Positions 11,540-22,450 of a stretch of DNA of 64,000 nucleotides are shown piece by piece. This DNA is from Nymphaea colorata (lineage: Eukaryota; Streptophyta; Magnoliopsida; Nymphaeales; Nymphaeaceae), in assembly GCF_008831285.2 (NCBI RefSeq), contig NC_045151.1, positions 7,021,682-7,085,681 on the forward strand, in the 5' to 3' direction. The position numbers and the translations under genes are program-made. Under the pieces are notes generated by a model. It saw nothing but the letters and a program-made list of their open reading frames with translations. It made no database searches and had not been told where the DNA came from. Each line of letters begins with the position of its first letter. Within the stretch, counting starts at the first letter, position 1.

Positions 11540-12356
11540 GTAACTAATCCTCAACCAAATAACGTGGCAATACTGACCAAACCAGGAATGGACTACGGCG
11601 GTAGCAGTAGTACACTTATTTTATCTGAGATAACTTGGCCATGTTTTCATTTTCATAAGGTATAAATTGGACAAGTTAAAGCTGTTTAGTACAACTATAA
11701 GGCTAAAGTGTCGTTCCATAGATTGCTTTATGGACTGATAAGTAATGAGAGGAAAATCAGCTAATTACATGTGGTATGAGGTTATCAATCATTATCAACT
11801 TGCTAACCAGATATTTTTGCTCAGCAGTTGCTCTGCACACGATAAACCTTCACTACAAAAGAACAAAATAACACTATAATTAAGAGCACTTATTACAAGG
11901 AAACAGTGAATGAGAACATGTTTTTCGTACAGCTAATCACCTTGTTACATGCTAAGCTGGTCCCTAAAGCTGCATGGAATAGCTTCCTAGTAAAATATTC
12001 TAAATGAAACTTTGTTAATATTGATCACATAGTGAGTAGTGTGAAGATTTAGCAGAATAGCAACCTATGAGACTGGGACTCAAAAGTCCTGTTATACTTC
12101 CAAATTAATAATGCCTTTTTCAATAAGCATATGTAGTCTGAACTTTAAAGCATCTATGAATTGTAACAGTTAAAAAAGCAACCAAACTCTATTTAAGAAA
12201 ATTACCAGTCACTGCCACCTCACTTTGCATGTTCACACCACAGGAATTTAATCACAAGCAATGCATACATGGAGTTACTGGAGATAGCAAGAGCATAAGA
12301 AAACATTCTTGACATGTTTTAGAGACAGTTTCTTCTCCATTAAGATTAACAAAAAT

Positions 12357-12395
<39 letters not shown>

Positions 12396-12778
12396 TATCT
12401 TCACTTTAGAATTTGTTCATGGCCTTGCTGGATATGGCTAGCATTATGGGCAGGTAGAGCCCATCTCGCAGCTCCAAGGAAGCCTAAGGACATTAAGCAC
12501 ATATCAACCATATCTTCCTGCATGAAGAGGGTCGATATATATACAACCCATTCTCTTCAGACTTCCCTTATCTTTATTCTTCTCCAACTTCAGCTGTCAT
12601 CACATGAACAGAGGACTGATAGCTCCTCTCACAAGCAAAGTATTTCACCTTAACAGTTAGGTACTTTTCATTATTAACACCCTCAGAACCCACGCCCTTA
12701 CCCGTATTCTTTAAAAGCTGACAATGTAAAGACAGTAGCTAGCCAGATTAAGGGAACACGAGGAAGTAGGCAGTGATC
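11540..12778. other. Intergenic or intronic DNA, nothing recognised
   Basis: No frame over 60 codons with recognisable content. A (GA)n run lies at 12361-12392. It could contain introns of the minus-strand gene to the left. Confidence 0.35.
12361..12392. repeat. (GA)16 microsatellite
   Basis: Pure GA dinucleotide run of 32 bp. Confidence 0.95.
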
Positions 12779-13240
12779 AGATCTTGGCACTCTAAAGTTG
12801 AGGCATATGGAGGACACTCTGAGTAAAGACTGTCTTAAAGAGGAGAGCAAGTAGTGCATCAAGATTCAAAATGAAGTGGCAATATATATGATGGCAGCTG
12901 TGGAACATATTCTGCAATCCCTCAGGGCATGAATTTGATCAGCTTGTCATCAAAGTTGACACCTCACACCACCTCCAAAGGCTTGGGTGGTAGGGAGGAC
13001 AGAAAGAAATTCAGAGAAGGATGGTGTTGCTGCAGATGACGCCTACACTTAACCCATAATTGGGGTTTTGGGGTAGGGGAGATGGAAGGGCACATGCAAA
13101 TGTGTAATCTTTGTTTCCAAAGGTTGTGTATCTTGAACAACTAGCATCAAAATTTTCTTTGGGTTAAAAAGTGCAATAAAATCTAGGAAAAAGAGACCAT
13201 AGAAAAATTGATATAACAACTAAGAAAATTCTTAAATACT
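12779..13240. repeat. 462-bp direct repeat, left copy, abutting the gypsy LTR
   Basis: It starts AGATCTTGGCACTC and ends AATTCTTAAATACT one base before the LTR. The same sequence recurs at 18252-18714 on the other side of the element, with about 22 mismatches by eye (about 95 percent identical). The order is repeat-LTR-internal-LTR-repeat, so it is not part of the LTR itself. Confidence 0.9.
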
Positions 13241-13241
13241 C

Positions 13242-13509
13242 TGTTAGCCTCTACACGACTAATGAGCGACACACAGCCGCCTACCGCTGGAACTCACACA
13301 CAGCCACACGAAGCCCAGCTTCTCTCACAACAAAATAATTCTTCATTAGGGTTTAATCACTCTTAAGTGAGCTTAAGTAGCTGACGTGATGGATTGGGTT
13401 AACACAAACCTGAATCTGACCCGTTACAAAAGGAAATGCTAACTTAAAAGCACACATAAATGACAGCAACATAAACTAAAAAGAATGCTAAAATAACTTG
13501 CATCTAACA
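13242..13509 (-). repeat. 3' LTR of the gypsy element (TGTTAG...CTAACA)
   Basis: This 268-bp LTR has perfect TGTTAG/CTAACA termini and matches 18004-18252. On the element strand it follows a G-rich polypurine tract (plus strand 13510-13530, C-rich). The two LTRs differ by roughly 8 percent by eye, an old insertion. Confidence 0.9.
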
Positions 13510-13530
13510 ATCTCCCCTCCCCCCCTTCTT
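13510..13530 (-). other. Polypurine tract of the gypsy element
   Basis: On the minus strand this reads AAGAAGGGGGGGAGGGGAGA immediately before the 3' LTR. It is the expected primer for plus-strand DNA synthesis. Confidence 0.8.
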
Positions 13531-13814
13531 CAAGAACACCTTGTCCTCAAGGTGTAAAATCTGGAAATCGAGTGGTAATTTCTTCTGCCTTTTCCCATGT
13601 TGCTATGCTTTTGTCGGTATTGTTCTACTCGATTGACCACTCAACATACTTTGCCCCATCATGGCTGATAGTGCGAGTGCCTAGTCTACAAAAAGGGGCA
13701 GCCTTTGTTTGATCTTCGTTAATGGCTTTGAAATGATGTCTTCTTTGGCTGGTGGTTGAGGGCAAGGCTTGAGTTTTGAAACATGGAAGACGGAATGTAT
13801 GTTACTTCTAGCCG

Positions 13815-15027
13815 CTAGTAACAACTCATAAGCAAGAGGACCAACTCGTCTAATGATGCAGAATGGCCCGACGTATCAGGTGCGAGTTTATTGTACCCTT
13901 TTGGCTGACGGTACCCTGCGGCATGTGTAGGTCTGCGCAAGTACACCCACTTGTCTTCACTATATTGCTGATCTATGTGTCTGCGGTTGTATTGGACTAC
14001 CATTCGACTGCGCGCCACAGCAAGGTGTGTCTTGAGATCTCTCAGGATGGCATCCCGACAGCGGAGTTGTGTATCCACTGACTCTTCCCTCGCCATGTTC
14101 GATTGATAACAACGTATAGTGGGAGGGGGACGGCCATATACCACTACAAATGGGGTGACACCGATGGAAGAATGCCAACTAGTGTTGTATGAAAACTCAG
14201 CCCACGACAAATAGTTCACCCAAAAATGCGGTCATTGCCCTACAAAACAGCATAAGTAAGTCTCCAGACAGCGGTTGACAACCTCCGTTTGGCCATCGGT
14301 CTGCGGATGATATGCCGTGCTCAACTGCAGCTTTGTGCCCTGCAACTGAAAATATTCTTTCCAGAAGGCACTAATGAAGATAGGATCTCTATCGCTGGTG
14401 ATCGATCGAGGCGTTCCATGAAGTTTTCCAATATGATCTTGAAAGGCACGGGCTACCGTTCTCGCTGAATATGGATGCGACAAGGGCACGAAATGTGCAT
14501 ACTTGGACATGCGATCCACCACTACCAAAACGATGGATTTTTCCTGAGACGAGGGCAGACCTTCTATAAAATCCATTGATATATCTTCCCATATAAGTTC
14601 CAGTGTGGGAAGGGGTTGAAGTAGTCCCGCGGGCTTCATTGTTTCATATTTGTTCCTCTGACAGACGTCAAAGCTCTGTACAAAATCTGTTATGTCCTTT
14701 TTCATTCCAGGCCAATAAAAGGTACGGCGCAGCCAACGGTACTCCTTCATGACCCGCCGCCTGGTCATTGTGATAATGTTGTATAAGGGTACATGGCAGC
14801 ATGGACTCCGGCAAAATAAAGATGTGTCCGCTGCGATATAAGTATGGTGGTTTCCACTCATACCCATATACCTTGAGAGGGTGCCTTTCTAACTCTTCTT
14901 TGATTTTCTTTACCGATGCAGCTTCCCTTTGCGCCTGCCAAATCTCATCCCACAGGTAGGCTTGAACTTGTGAAGTAGAAAATAAACTACTAACCTCTGG
15001 ATTGAATGCTCTTGACAGCCCGTCCAC
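13815..15027 (-). pseudogene. gypsy integrase region
   Basis: Two overlapping frames carry the H2C2 zinc-binding segment (Y-W-P-G-M-K-K-D, then C-Q-R-N-K) and the DDE core: V-V-V-D-R-M-S-K-Y-A-H, then T-S-D-R-D-P-I-F, then Y-H-P-Q-T-D-G-Q-T-E-V-V. The three acidic residues of the catalytic triad are still present. The C-terminal part continues in another frame (from 14219) with S-W-A-E-F-S-Y-N-T-S-W-H-S. Frame breaks near 14230 and 14700-14870 show decay. Confidence 0.88.
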
Positions 15028-15066
15028 TACAGTATTCTCTTTCCCTTTGCAATAGCATATCTCAAT

Positions 15067-15384
15067 TTATGTATCCACTTTTTGAAGCGTTAGAAGTAGT
15101 GACGACAGTTGGAGGCAATGCTTAAAGTTGCAATGATCGGTCAGTACTACAAACTGTTGCCCCATGAGATAGTGTTTCCACTTTAGCACGACAAGCACTA
15201 TAGCTATCAATTCTCGTTTATAGGTGGGCTTACTAGCAAAAGTCGGCCCCATTGCCCTGCTGGAATAAGCAATTGGATGTTGGTCTTGGCTAAGTACCAC
15301 GCCCACCCCCAAATCTGATGCATCAGATTTGATGGTAAATGGAAGCTGGAAATTAGGCATCTGTAAAACTGGGGCTGCTGTCAC
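15067..15384 (-). pseudogene. gypsy RNase H region
   Basis: The frame has K-S-D-A-S-D-L-G-V-G-V-V-L-S-Q, R-E-L-I-A-I-V and F-V-V-L-T-D-H, typical of Ty3/gypsy RNase H. A stop separates it from the integrase frame. Confidence 0.85.
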
Positions 15385-15435
15385 TGCCTCCTTGAGTTGT
15401 TAGAATGCTTGTTCGGCCTGAGTACTCCACACAAA

Positions 15436-16100
15436 TCAACCCTTCTTGGTTAGCTCTATGAGAGGTGCTGCCACCAGCCCGTAGTTTTTGACAAATTTGT
15501 GGTAATAACCCGTGAGCCAAGAAACGCACGCAATTCTCTTATGGCTTTGGGTGTGCTCTATCCTTTCACTGCTTGGATCTTTTCCTGTTCCATGCTCACT
15601 TTCCCTTGGCTTATCACATGTCCTAGATAAGCAATCTTGGAAGTGCCGAAAACACACTTCGAAAGTTTATCATGTAATTGGTGTCGCTGCAAGACTACTA
15701 ATACGGTTTGTAGGTGTCTGAGATGTTCCTGTTCTTCTTTGCTGTAAACCAAAATATCATCAAATAATACCAATACGAACCGTCGTAAGAAAGGGCGAAA
15801 CACATCATTCATTAGCTACTGAAAGGTGGATGACACATTTGTCAATCTGAATGGCATGAGGGTGAATTCATAATGTCCATTATGAGTGTGAAACGTACCT
15901 TTAGGAATGTCGTCCTTCACCACGCAGATTTGATGATAGCTGTAGCACAAGTCGAGTTTGGAAAAAACACATGCTTCATAAAGCTCATCTAACAAATCCT
16001 CCACAATGGGTATTAGATACCTATCTTTGATAATGTTGGCGTTCAACGTGCGATAATCCACACAAAAACACCAGCTCCCATCTTTCCTTTTGACCAACAA
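15436..16100 (-). pseudogene. gypsy reverse transcriptase region
   Basis: The first frame (16100-15816) carries V-D-Y-R-T-L-N and F-S-K-L-D-L-C-Y-S-Y-H-Q-I. The next (15812-15558) carries the active-site box as L-F-D-D-I-L-V-Y-S-K, and Y-L-G-H-V-I-S-Q-G-K-V. A third frame follows. An in-frame stop at 15813-15815 and later frame breaks inactivate it. Confidence 0.88.
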
Positions 16101-16731
16101 TGCGGGCGATGCAAAGGGTCTATGACTTGGCTATATCACCCCTGTTTTCAGCATTTCCTACACAAGTGCTTCGAGCGTTTCTTGCTGCACACTACTGTAG
16201 CAATAGGGTCGTGACTTTACTGGTTCTGCTCCTGGCTGCAACTCACTTCGGTGTTCGTAATGTCGCTCAGGTGGTAGGGACTTATGTGTGCTGAAAGCTG
16301 GTCCGAACTCATGTATTATTTCCTGCAGCGTTCTTCGATACCCTTCGGACCCGTACCGATCCTCTTCTCCCCCCTACATCGGCACTTGGACGGAGAGTAA
16401 AAGGAAAGAAGCTGATCGTCCTTTCATCAGGCATGCGGCTGGGGCTTCTAAACATGGACGCTTGGGACTTACTTCAAGTGTAAACTTCTCATTCATGGGT
16501 CCTCTAAACTGCATCTTCATGCCCATGAAATCTCATACAACCTCTCTCAGTTCACGCAACCATGGGATGCCCAACACCAAGTCTGCTCCCACCATGGCCA
16601 GAATGTACAAGAAAGTGAAAACCCTGGATCTCCAACTTTTCTAGCTGGCATTTACCCCTGCACCTCAGTGTACTACCATCACCGACCACCACGTTGAAGG
16701 CAGGCTGGGCCTCCATGTTACAACCCAGGGC

Positions 16732-16956
16732 TCAGGTAGACTTCTCACAAATGAAATTGTGAGTTGAGCCCGTGTCGATCAGCATGCTCACCAGTCGCCC
16801 TCGCAACTTGCCCTCCACACGCATCAGATGTGGAACCTCATCACCGGCTAGAGCATGCAACGAAATTTTTGGGGTCATTTGTGCCTCCATCGTGTCTGGC
16901 TCCACGGCCACAGGTGAGTCCACGTCGACCTTTAGTGGTTCTTCGCTCTCCTCCAC
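16732..16956 (-). pseudogene. gypsy aspartic protease region
   Basis: It contains L-I-D-T-G-S-T-H-N-F, the D-T/S-G active-site signature of retropepsins, near its C-terminal edge. It lies between the gag zinc-knuckle region and the reverse transcriptase, as expected. Confidence 0.82.
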
Positions 16957-17981
16957 GAGGTACTTGTGTAAACGCCTACAGTTATGCTCTGGTGCCCAAG
17001 GCCAATCATAGTGGAAACATATGTTATGCTACCTCTTTTCCTTTATTTGTTCAGGCGTCAAGTGTCTCATGACTTGGCATGGCGCGTTTCAATTCTGATT
17101 TTTCCCTGCTGCATATGGAAAAACGTCGTCTTTCAGCGTTTCGCATAGATTGGTCCTGACGTCTGGCCAACTCCTACTGATTGTGGCCCGATTAGATACA
17201 TGAAGTCGTTTGTTTTTCTCTTCCACCGTGTGGGCATGTTCGAAGCAGTCCAATAAGGTTCGTGGCTTCATAGCTTGGACTTTGATGTGTATTTCATCCT
17301 TAAGTCCACCTACGAAGGCTTCGATTAGTGCCTCGAGGGGCCATCCATGCACCATATTAGTCAAGGCTTCAAAATTTTTTTGGTACTCCAGCACCGTACC
17401 CAACTGTTTGATGCGCAATAATTCCACATTATAATCAAGATATGCCGACGGTTCAAAGAGAGACATAATCTCCCTAACCAAAGTTTCCTAATCCGGTCGC
17501 CCTTGGTGCGACAGCAGCCAACGAAACCAACGTACCGCAGCACCCTCAAAATACACTGCCGCCTGGCTTACTCTTTGATTGCCCATGATCCCTTAGCAAT
17601 CGAAATATTGTTCGGTGCGGAACACCCAACTCACTGGGTCGTTCCTAAAAATCTCGAAAACTCCATCTTCACCGGTTGCTAGGCTACGCTGCCATTCTCT
17701 GCACCACCGCTCGTTGGCCACCCTTGCTCCCTGCTCTCGTATCAATGAGTTTGATCCGAATTAGGGGAACGCTGTTGAGACCCCTACCGCAGACTTTCAC
17801 GTAAAAGCACCGACATCGCCTACTGCTCCACCATCATGGCCTCCAACCGTGCGTTCACGACATTTAGGCGTTGATCCATCCCATGCATCCGCCCTTCCAG
17901 GCTGCCGATCGCTGCTTCCACTTGATTACAGTGTTTTTCCACTATTGTGAATGCATCTTTCACTGTGATTCTTTCGGCCAT
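16957..17981 (-). pseudogene. gypsy gag region
   Basis: The first ATG after the primer site is at 17981 and opens a short frame rich in charged helix. The main gag block (17481-17089) carries F-E-P-S-A-Y-L-D-Y, G-T-V-L-E-Y-Q-K-N-F and A-F-V-G-G-L-K-D-E-I, matching the plant retrotransposon gag fold. A Cys/His cluster near 16970-17040 is a degraded zinc knuckle. Several stops interrupt it. Confidence 0.75.
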
Positions 17982-17991
17982 GGTCGTTGAA

Positions 17992-18003
17992 GCTCTGATA
18001 CCT
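17992..18003 (-). other. Primer-binding site (initiator-Met tRNA type)
   Basis: On the minus strand the LTR ends CTAACA and is followed by AGGTATCAGAGC, one base off TGGTATCAGAGC, the common plant primer site. Confidence 0.8.
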
Positions 18004-18252
18004 TGTTAGCCTCTACTCGACTAATGAGTGACACACAGCCACCTACCGCTGCAACTCACACACAGCCACACAAAGCCCAACTTCTCTCACGTCAAAATAA
18101 TTCTTCATTAGGGTTTAATCACTCTTAAGCAAGCTTAAGTACTTGACTGATGGGTTGGGTTAACACAAACCTGGACCCTACCCATTACAAAAGGAAATGC
18201 TAACTTAAAAGCACACATAAATGACAGCAACAGAAAATAAAAAGAATGCTAA
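18004..18252 (-). repeat. 5' LTR of the gypsy element (truncated at its outer end)
   Basis: It matches the LTR at 13242-13509 from TGTTAG up to AAAGAATGCTAA, then stops about 17 bases short of the expected CTAACA end and runs directly into the 462-bp repeat. Confidence 0.88.
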
Positions 18253-18714
18253 GATCTTGGCACTCTAATGTTGAGGCATATGGAGGACACTCTGAGTAAA
18301 GACTGTCTTAAAGAGGAGAGCAAGTGGTGCATCAATATTCAGAATGAAGTGGCAATATATATGATTCCAGTTGTGCAACATATTCTGTAATCCCTCAGGG
18401 CATGAATTTGATGAGCTTGTCATCAAAGTTGACACCTCACACCACCTCCAAAGGCTTGGGTGGTAGGGAGGTCAGAAAGAGATTCAGAGAAGGATGGTGT
18501 TGCTGCAGATGACACCTGCGCTTAACCCATAATTGGGGTTTTGGGGTAGGGGAGATGGAAGGGCACATGCAAATGTGTAATCTTTGTTTCCAAAGGTTGT
18601 GTATCTTGAACAACTAGCATCAAAAGTTTCCTTTGGGTTAAAAAGCAAAATAAAACCTAGGAAAAAGAGAGCATAGAAAATTTGATATAACAACTAAGAA
18701 AATTCTTAAATACT
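18252..18714. repeat. 462-bp direct repeat, right copy
   Basis: Same orientation as 12779-13240. It begins at the truncated LTR edge and ends AATTCTTAAATACT, after which the sequence differs from the left copy. Confidence 0.9.
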
Positions 18715-18803
18715 ATAAATAATAAAACATGAAAACTGAAATGAAAATTAAGAAGCACTTAGGCATGGCTTTATAAGGAAAAACAAGTTCAGGTAAAGTA
18801 GGT

Positions 18804-19145
18804 CTAACTGAAAGTGACCGCACAAACTAGATTAGTGGTCCATCCAAGTTTCACTCCAGCAGAGTGTGTCTCCATACGCTTTTTGAGGTTTTTCATGCCA
18901 GCACAAACTGAAAGTGCACTTGTTACTGTCAACCTATTGGGTTTAGTTCCTGCCAATAGCATTTCAACAAAGGGATTCAGTGCTTTATTTCCCCTGTTAT
19001 TTTGAGAATACCCATATATAATTGTGGTCCATGTATAAACATTAGGAGTGCAGCCATGACACTTCATCTTATGCATTAGATCCATTGTGAAATCACAATT
19101 GGCTACCTGATTATATCCTGCGATCAGTATATATTTTACTTAATA
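18804..19145 (-). pseudogene. Pentatricopeptide-repeat (PPR) protein fragment
   Basis: The open frame extends upstream of the first ATG to about 19145 and reads L-I-A-G-Y-N-Q, then G-C-T-P-N-V-Y-T-W-T-T-I-I-Y-G-Y, then F-V-E-M-L-L-A-G-T-K-P-N-R-L-T-V. These match PPR helix pairs with the P-N-x-x-T-W/T-V spacing of organelle RNA-binding proteins. Only about three repeats remain of the usual ten or more. There is no start, targeting peptide or C-terminal motif. It is a gene fragment beside the gypsy insertion. Confidence 0.75.
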
Positions 19146-19149
19146 CAAT

Positions 19150-20308
19150 TCTTATCAATGTTTTTCCCTTATGTAGAGTGGCACTCAGCATGTGGTCATT
19201 GAGGGTCCACTTTCTGAAGAATTCTACAAGATCAAGGAGTACTTGTATTCTCAATTTTATCCACTATGAGAATGTAATATAATTAAAATTTTGACCCCCA
19301 GCTTCTATAGATTCTAAGCTGTAAGTATTGCTAACTGTCAATTTGGCTCACTTTCCATTACTGTACCATCAGTCTCAATTAGATGTTTGGAATTTCGGAG
19401 TCAAAATATCTGCCGATCTCAGTCCCCTCAACCAGCCACCCATCTGTTATTTAGAAAATGGATGTACTTGGCCAATAATTGGGTTGGGAACGTTTATGGT
19501 TTTCAAGAATCCAAACAGTCGCATTTGTTTCAGTAGTTTAGTTTCTTATGCTGACACATTTTGCCATTTTGTATGTACATATTTTCACATCCATAATGCA
19601 GGAAATGTTCCTTTGCATTTAATCAATTTAACTAAAAATGAAAACAATATCGTGGTGACCATAATTTTGCTTAATTCTTTTTTCTTGTTGCTTACATATG
19701 GAAAACGATGATCAGGTAGTCCAATCATTAGGTGATCTAGAATATTTTGATGTGCAAAAACAAAAATATTTTGATGGGGAAAAGCAACATTGTTCAAGGT
19801 GCATGTATTTTCATGGGGTTATGGGATTTGGGTTTGGGGTTTTGGACCAATGCACTTGAACAATGCTGTTTTTCCCCAGCAATTCCAAAAGCAAACAAGG
19901 TATGAAGATAAAAGTGGGCCGACCTTTTCTGTTAATTATTGAAGGTCATCTTGTTCGTTGGTTCTACCTCGAAGAGCTCTATGTAAGCATGATTAGATTG
20001 AGCAAGTTTCTCACGTACAAGCGATGGCAGAAAGCATCTACAAATGATCCTAACTAGATTGACTATTCATTTGTCCAACATCGATAATATGGTAGATGGA
20101 ACCAAGTAGCCTATAAGTTCCAAATGTAGAAAAAAATACATATTAACATGAAATTTTAAATTTCTTACATATCCTTTTGTCACTAATTTTAAATTTGCAG
20201 GATTGAGGAGAGCACAAGGGGTTAGTATAGTGGAGGATGCACGAGAAAGAGAATATAGGTGCATCTTACTTGATAGCGATGACCAAAAAGCTAGCTCTCA
20301 GCTGCTTC
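19150..20308. other. Intergenic DNA, nothing firmly recognised
   Basis: Several 60-125 codon frames occur on both strands without recognisable motifs. An acceptor-like TTTGCAG precedes a short open stretch at about 20202-20308 that runs into the copia LTR; I cannot say whether it was an exon. Confidence 0.35.
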
Positions 20309-20619
20309 TGTTAGCAAGATTATGGGGATTGCCTCCATTATCTTTTTCATATGTTAAGGAAGATCACAACTGCCTAATCAAGATTCTCCCTCAGTTTCCT
20401 TATCCATCAAAATTGAGTTGCCTTGTTTATCACGAGAATCTTGCGTGATTCTCTTGACTAATTTTGGTCTAGTCTGTATTCTATAAAGGGAGTGTTCATC
20501 TTCTCTCAAATTGTATTAGAGAAAATAAAGGAGTGCTCCCATTGTCGTGGACGTAGGCATTGAAGTGCCGAACCACGTACATACTTGAGTCTTTCTTATA
20601 TTTTTTTCATGTTTTAACA
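20309..20619 (+). repeat. Probable 5' LTR of copia element 3
   Basis: The right edge is firm: TTTTAACA is followed by the primer site. The left edge is inferred from TGTTAGCAAGA at 20309, which gives TGTTA...TAACA termini and a 311-bp LTR. A TATA-like TCTATAAAGG lies near 20481. No second LTR exists to confirm the length. Confidence 0.5.
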
Positions 20620-20631
20620 TGGTATCAGAGC
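20620..20631 (+). other. Primer-binding site, initiator-Met tRNA type
   Basis: An exact TGGTATCAGAGC follows the LTR end TTTTAACA. Confidence 0.85.
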
Positions 20632-21526
20632 TTGGTTGTCGTCAGGAGGGAGTATTCCATATTGTCTACAGTAAGACCGCATCTGCTTGTTCTAAAGAAC
20701 TTTGGTCACCAGAGGTGACGCCGACAAGTGGTTTATTTCAGAAGGATCGCCCTGTTCAAAGAATCATCCATGAAGCTTCTCATCCCTGATTAAGGCAACA
20801 ACTCTTCCATTTTTTCGAAATTGAGAATTCGATGGTAGAGCCTTTGAACGACCGCCTGTCATTGCCTGCTACGGTTGAAGAACAGGCAGCAAATCCTTTG
20901 CTTCCTGTACACTCCCTCACCCAAATCAGCTTTCGAGCAAACTTGGGAATTAATCCTAAGATCCTTGGAGAGCCTCATACCAAGTTTTAGCCTCATCCGA
21001 CCAATGAGGAGTAAACGCCTGAATCAGGAAGTTGCGTCCGATTCAGGGAGAAATCTGTGACTACCAACCAGCAGCAATTGTGAGTTCCGGTGCTGTTTAT
21101 TGTGGCCGATTTAGCCATCGGGCAAGGAACGACTGGTTTCTCAGGTGTCTGTAGAGTATTTCTACAAGGCTTCATAATTTTTGGAGTTTGAAGAATCTAT
21201 AGATTTTATAAGCGACGTCTGTTCCTGTGAAGCAGCCAGAACTTGTAACAAGGCCGACTCCTTCTCTCCGTCTGGTGGGAGCGAACCTCGCCACCAGCGC
21301 TGAGCCTTCCCGTACAAGCTCAACAAGAAATCCGTCTGTTCGATGAAGTGCCCAACATCTGTCTTGACCTTTTTTTTCTGTTCCTTGGTGTTTTTGTTCT
21401 TGGTTCCTTTGTTTTTTCTTGTACCATCGAGAAGAGGACCTTCAATCAGGGTAGTGACCGGTGAGAATTTTTTTTTCTCCTGGTATATTATTTCTATTGT
21501 TTGACGTCTTATTACTAATTTATTAA

Positions 21527-22450
21527 TGGCTGGCATTCAAACTGGAGCTGCTCAAGGAGACGAAAATTCCAGAGGATTAAGATCCTCTGATCAGCATGGC
21601 AACACTTTGAAAATCACATCCACTCTTCTCAATGGCGCAAACTATTTGAGTTGGGCCAAGGCTGCACGCCTATTTCTTAGTGGGAGATCTAAGGCATTCT
21701 GAAAATGACATGGTTATGTCATGGTTGATTAATTCGATGGAGCCTTCATTAGCTAATATGTTCATATACCAAGACACGACTCAAGGTATTTGGGAGTCAC
21801 TCAAAGAACTTTTAAGTGAGCAAAACATTCTTGCTCGAATATATCAAATCCAATGTGAGATTGCTAATCTCACGGTAGGAGGCAAAGATATCCAACTATA
21901 CATTGGAAGACTTTGCAGCCTCTTCGATGAACTCCTTCAATACCGATTGGCTAAATCCAATCCCAATATCTTCAAACAGAAGTTCGAGGAAGACAAAATA
22001 TTCAAAGTTCTAGCTGGTTTCAGCAATGACTATAAAACATTGCACAGCCTAGTCTTGAATTCATCCCCTCTTCCAACATTTAATACAGTTTGCCAAATTA
22101 TTCAAAGATAAGTATCCAAGCGAAAAATCATGAACTCATCCACCAAAGACGAAGGTGCAGGAGAAAATTAAAAAAAAATGGTGTATAGCTCTCACACGCA
22201 AAAAGGGCAAAGGAGCAGATCAAACAATATAAGACCCCGCAGCAAATTGAAGTGCACTCACTGCAAAAAAATCGGCCACACACGTGAACAATGTTGGGAG
22301 ATTATAGGATGACCCGAGAAGGAGAAACCAAGTATGATGTCCAAGGATATCAATTTAGCAAACTTTGTTGCAAAAGATGATCTGGAAAAAAATTTTCAAA
22401 AATTCTCGTATCCTCTCAACCAGCCGATGATAACTCCTTATCTTGTCTTT
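21527..22450 (+). pseudogene. copia 3 gag remnant
   Basis: An ATG at 21527 opens a frame with L-L-N-G-A-N-Y-L-S-W-A-K, the usual copia gag start. A frame change leads to the 21680-22111 block with W-L-I-N-S-M, G-I-W-E-S-L-K-E-L and L-Y-I-G-R-L-C-S-L-F-D-E-L. A zinc knuckle, C-T-H-C-K-K-I-G-H-T-R-E-Q-C, lies near 22255-22300. Stops between blocks show decay. Confidence 0.82.

Larger units (their letters stand above)
13242..18252 (-). mobile_element. Ty3/gypsy LTR retrotransposon, decayed, about 5.0 kb
   Basis: Read on the minus strand the order is LTR (18252-18004), primer site, gag, protease, reverse transcriptase, RNase H, integrase, polypurine tract, LTR (13509-13242). All pol domains are recognisable but split among frames by stops and small indels, so the copy is dead. 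The right LTR lacks about 17 terminal bases. The outer flanks are a 462-bp direct duplication instead of the usual 5-bp target duplication. Confidence 0.92.

Noticed and set aside
13863-17434. Plus-strand frames within the gypsy element
   Set aside because: Shadows of the minus-strand gag-pol remnants.
20203-20448. 81-codon plus-strand frame as a gene
   Set aside because: Most of it overlaps the probable copia 3 LTR; only the first third could be an exon and it has no recognisable motif.
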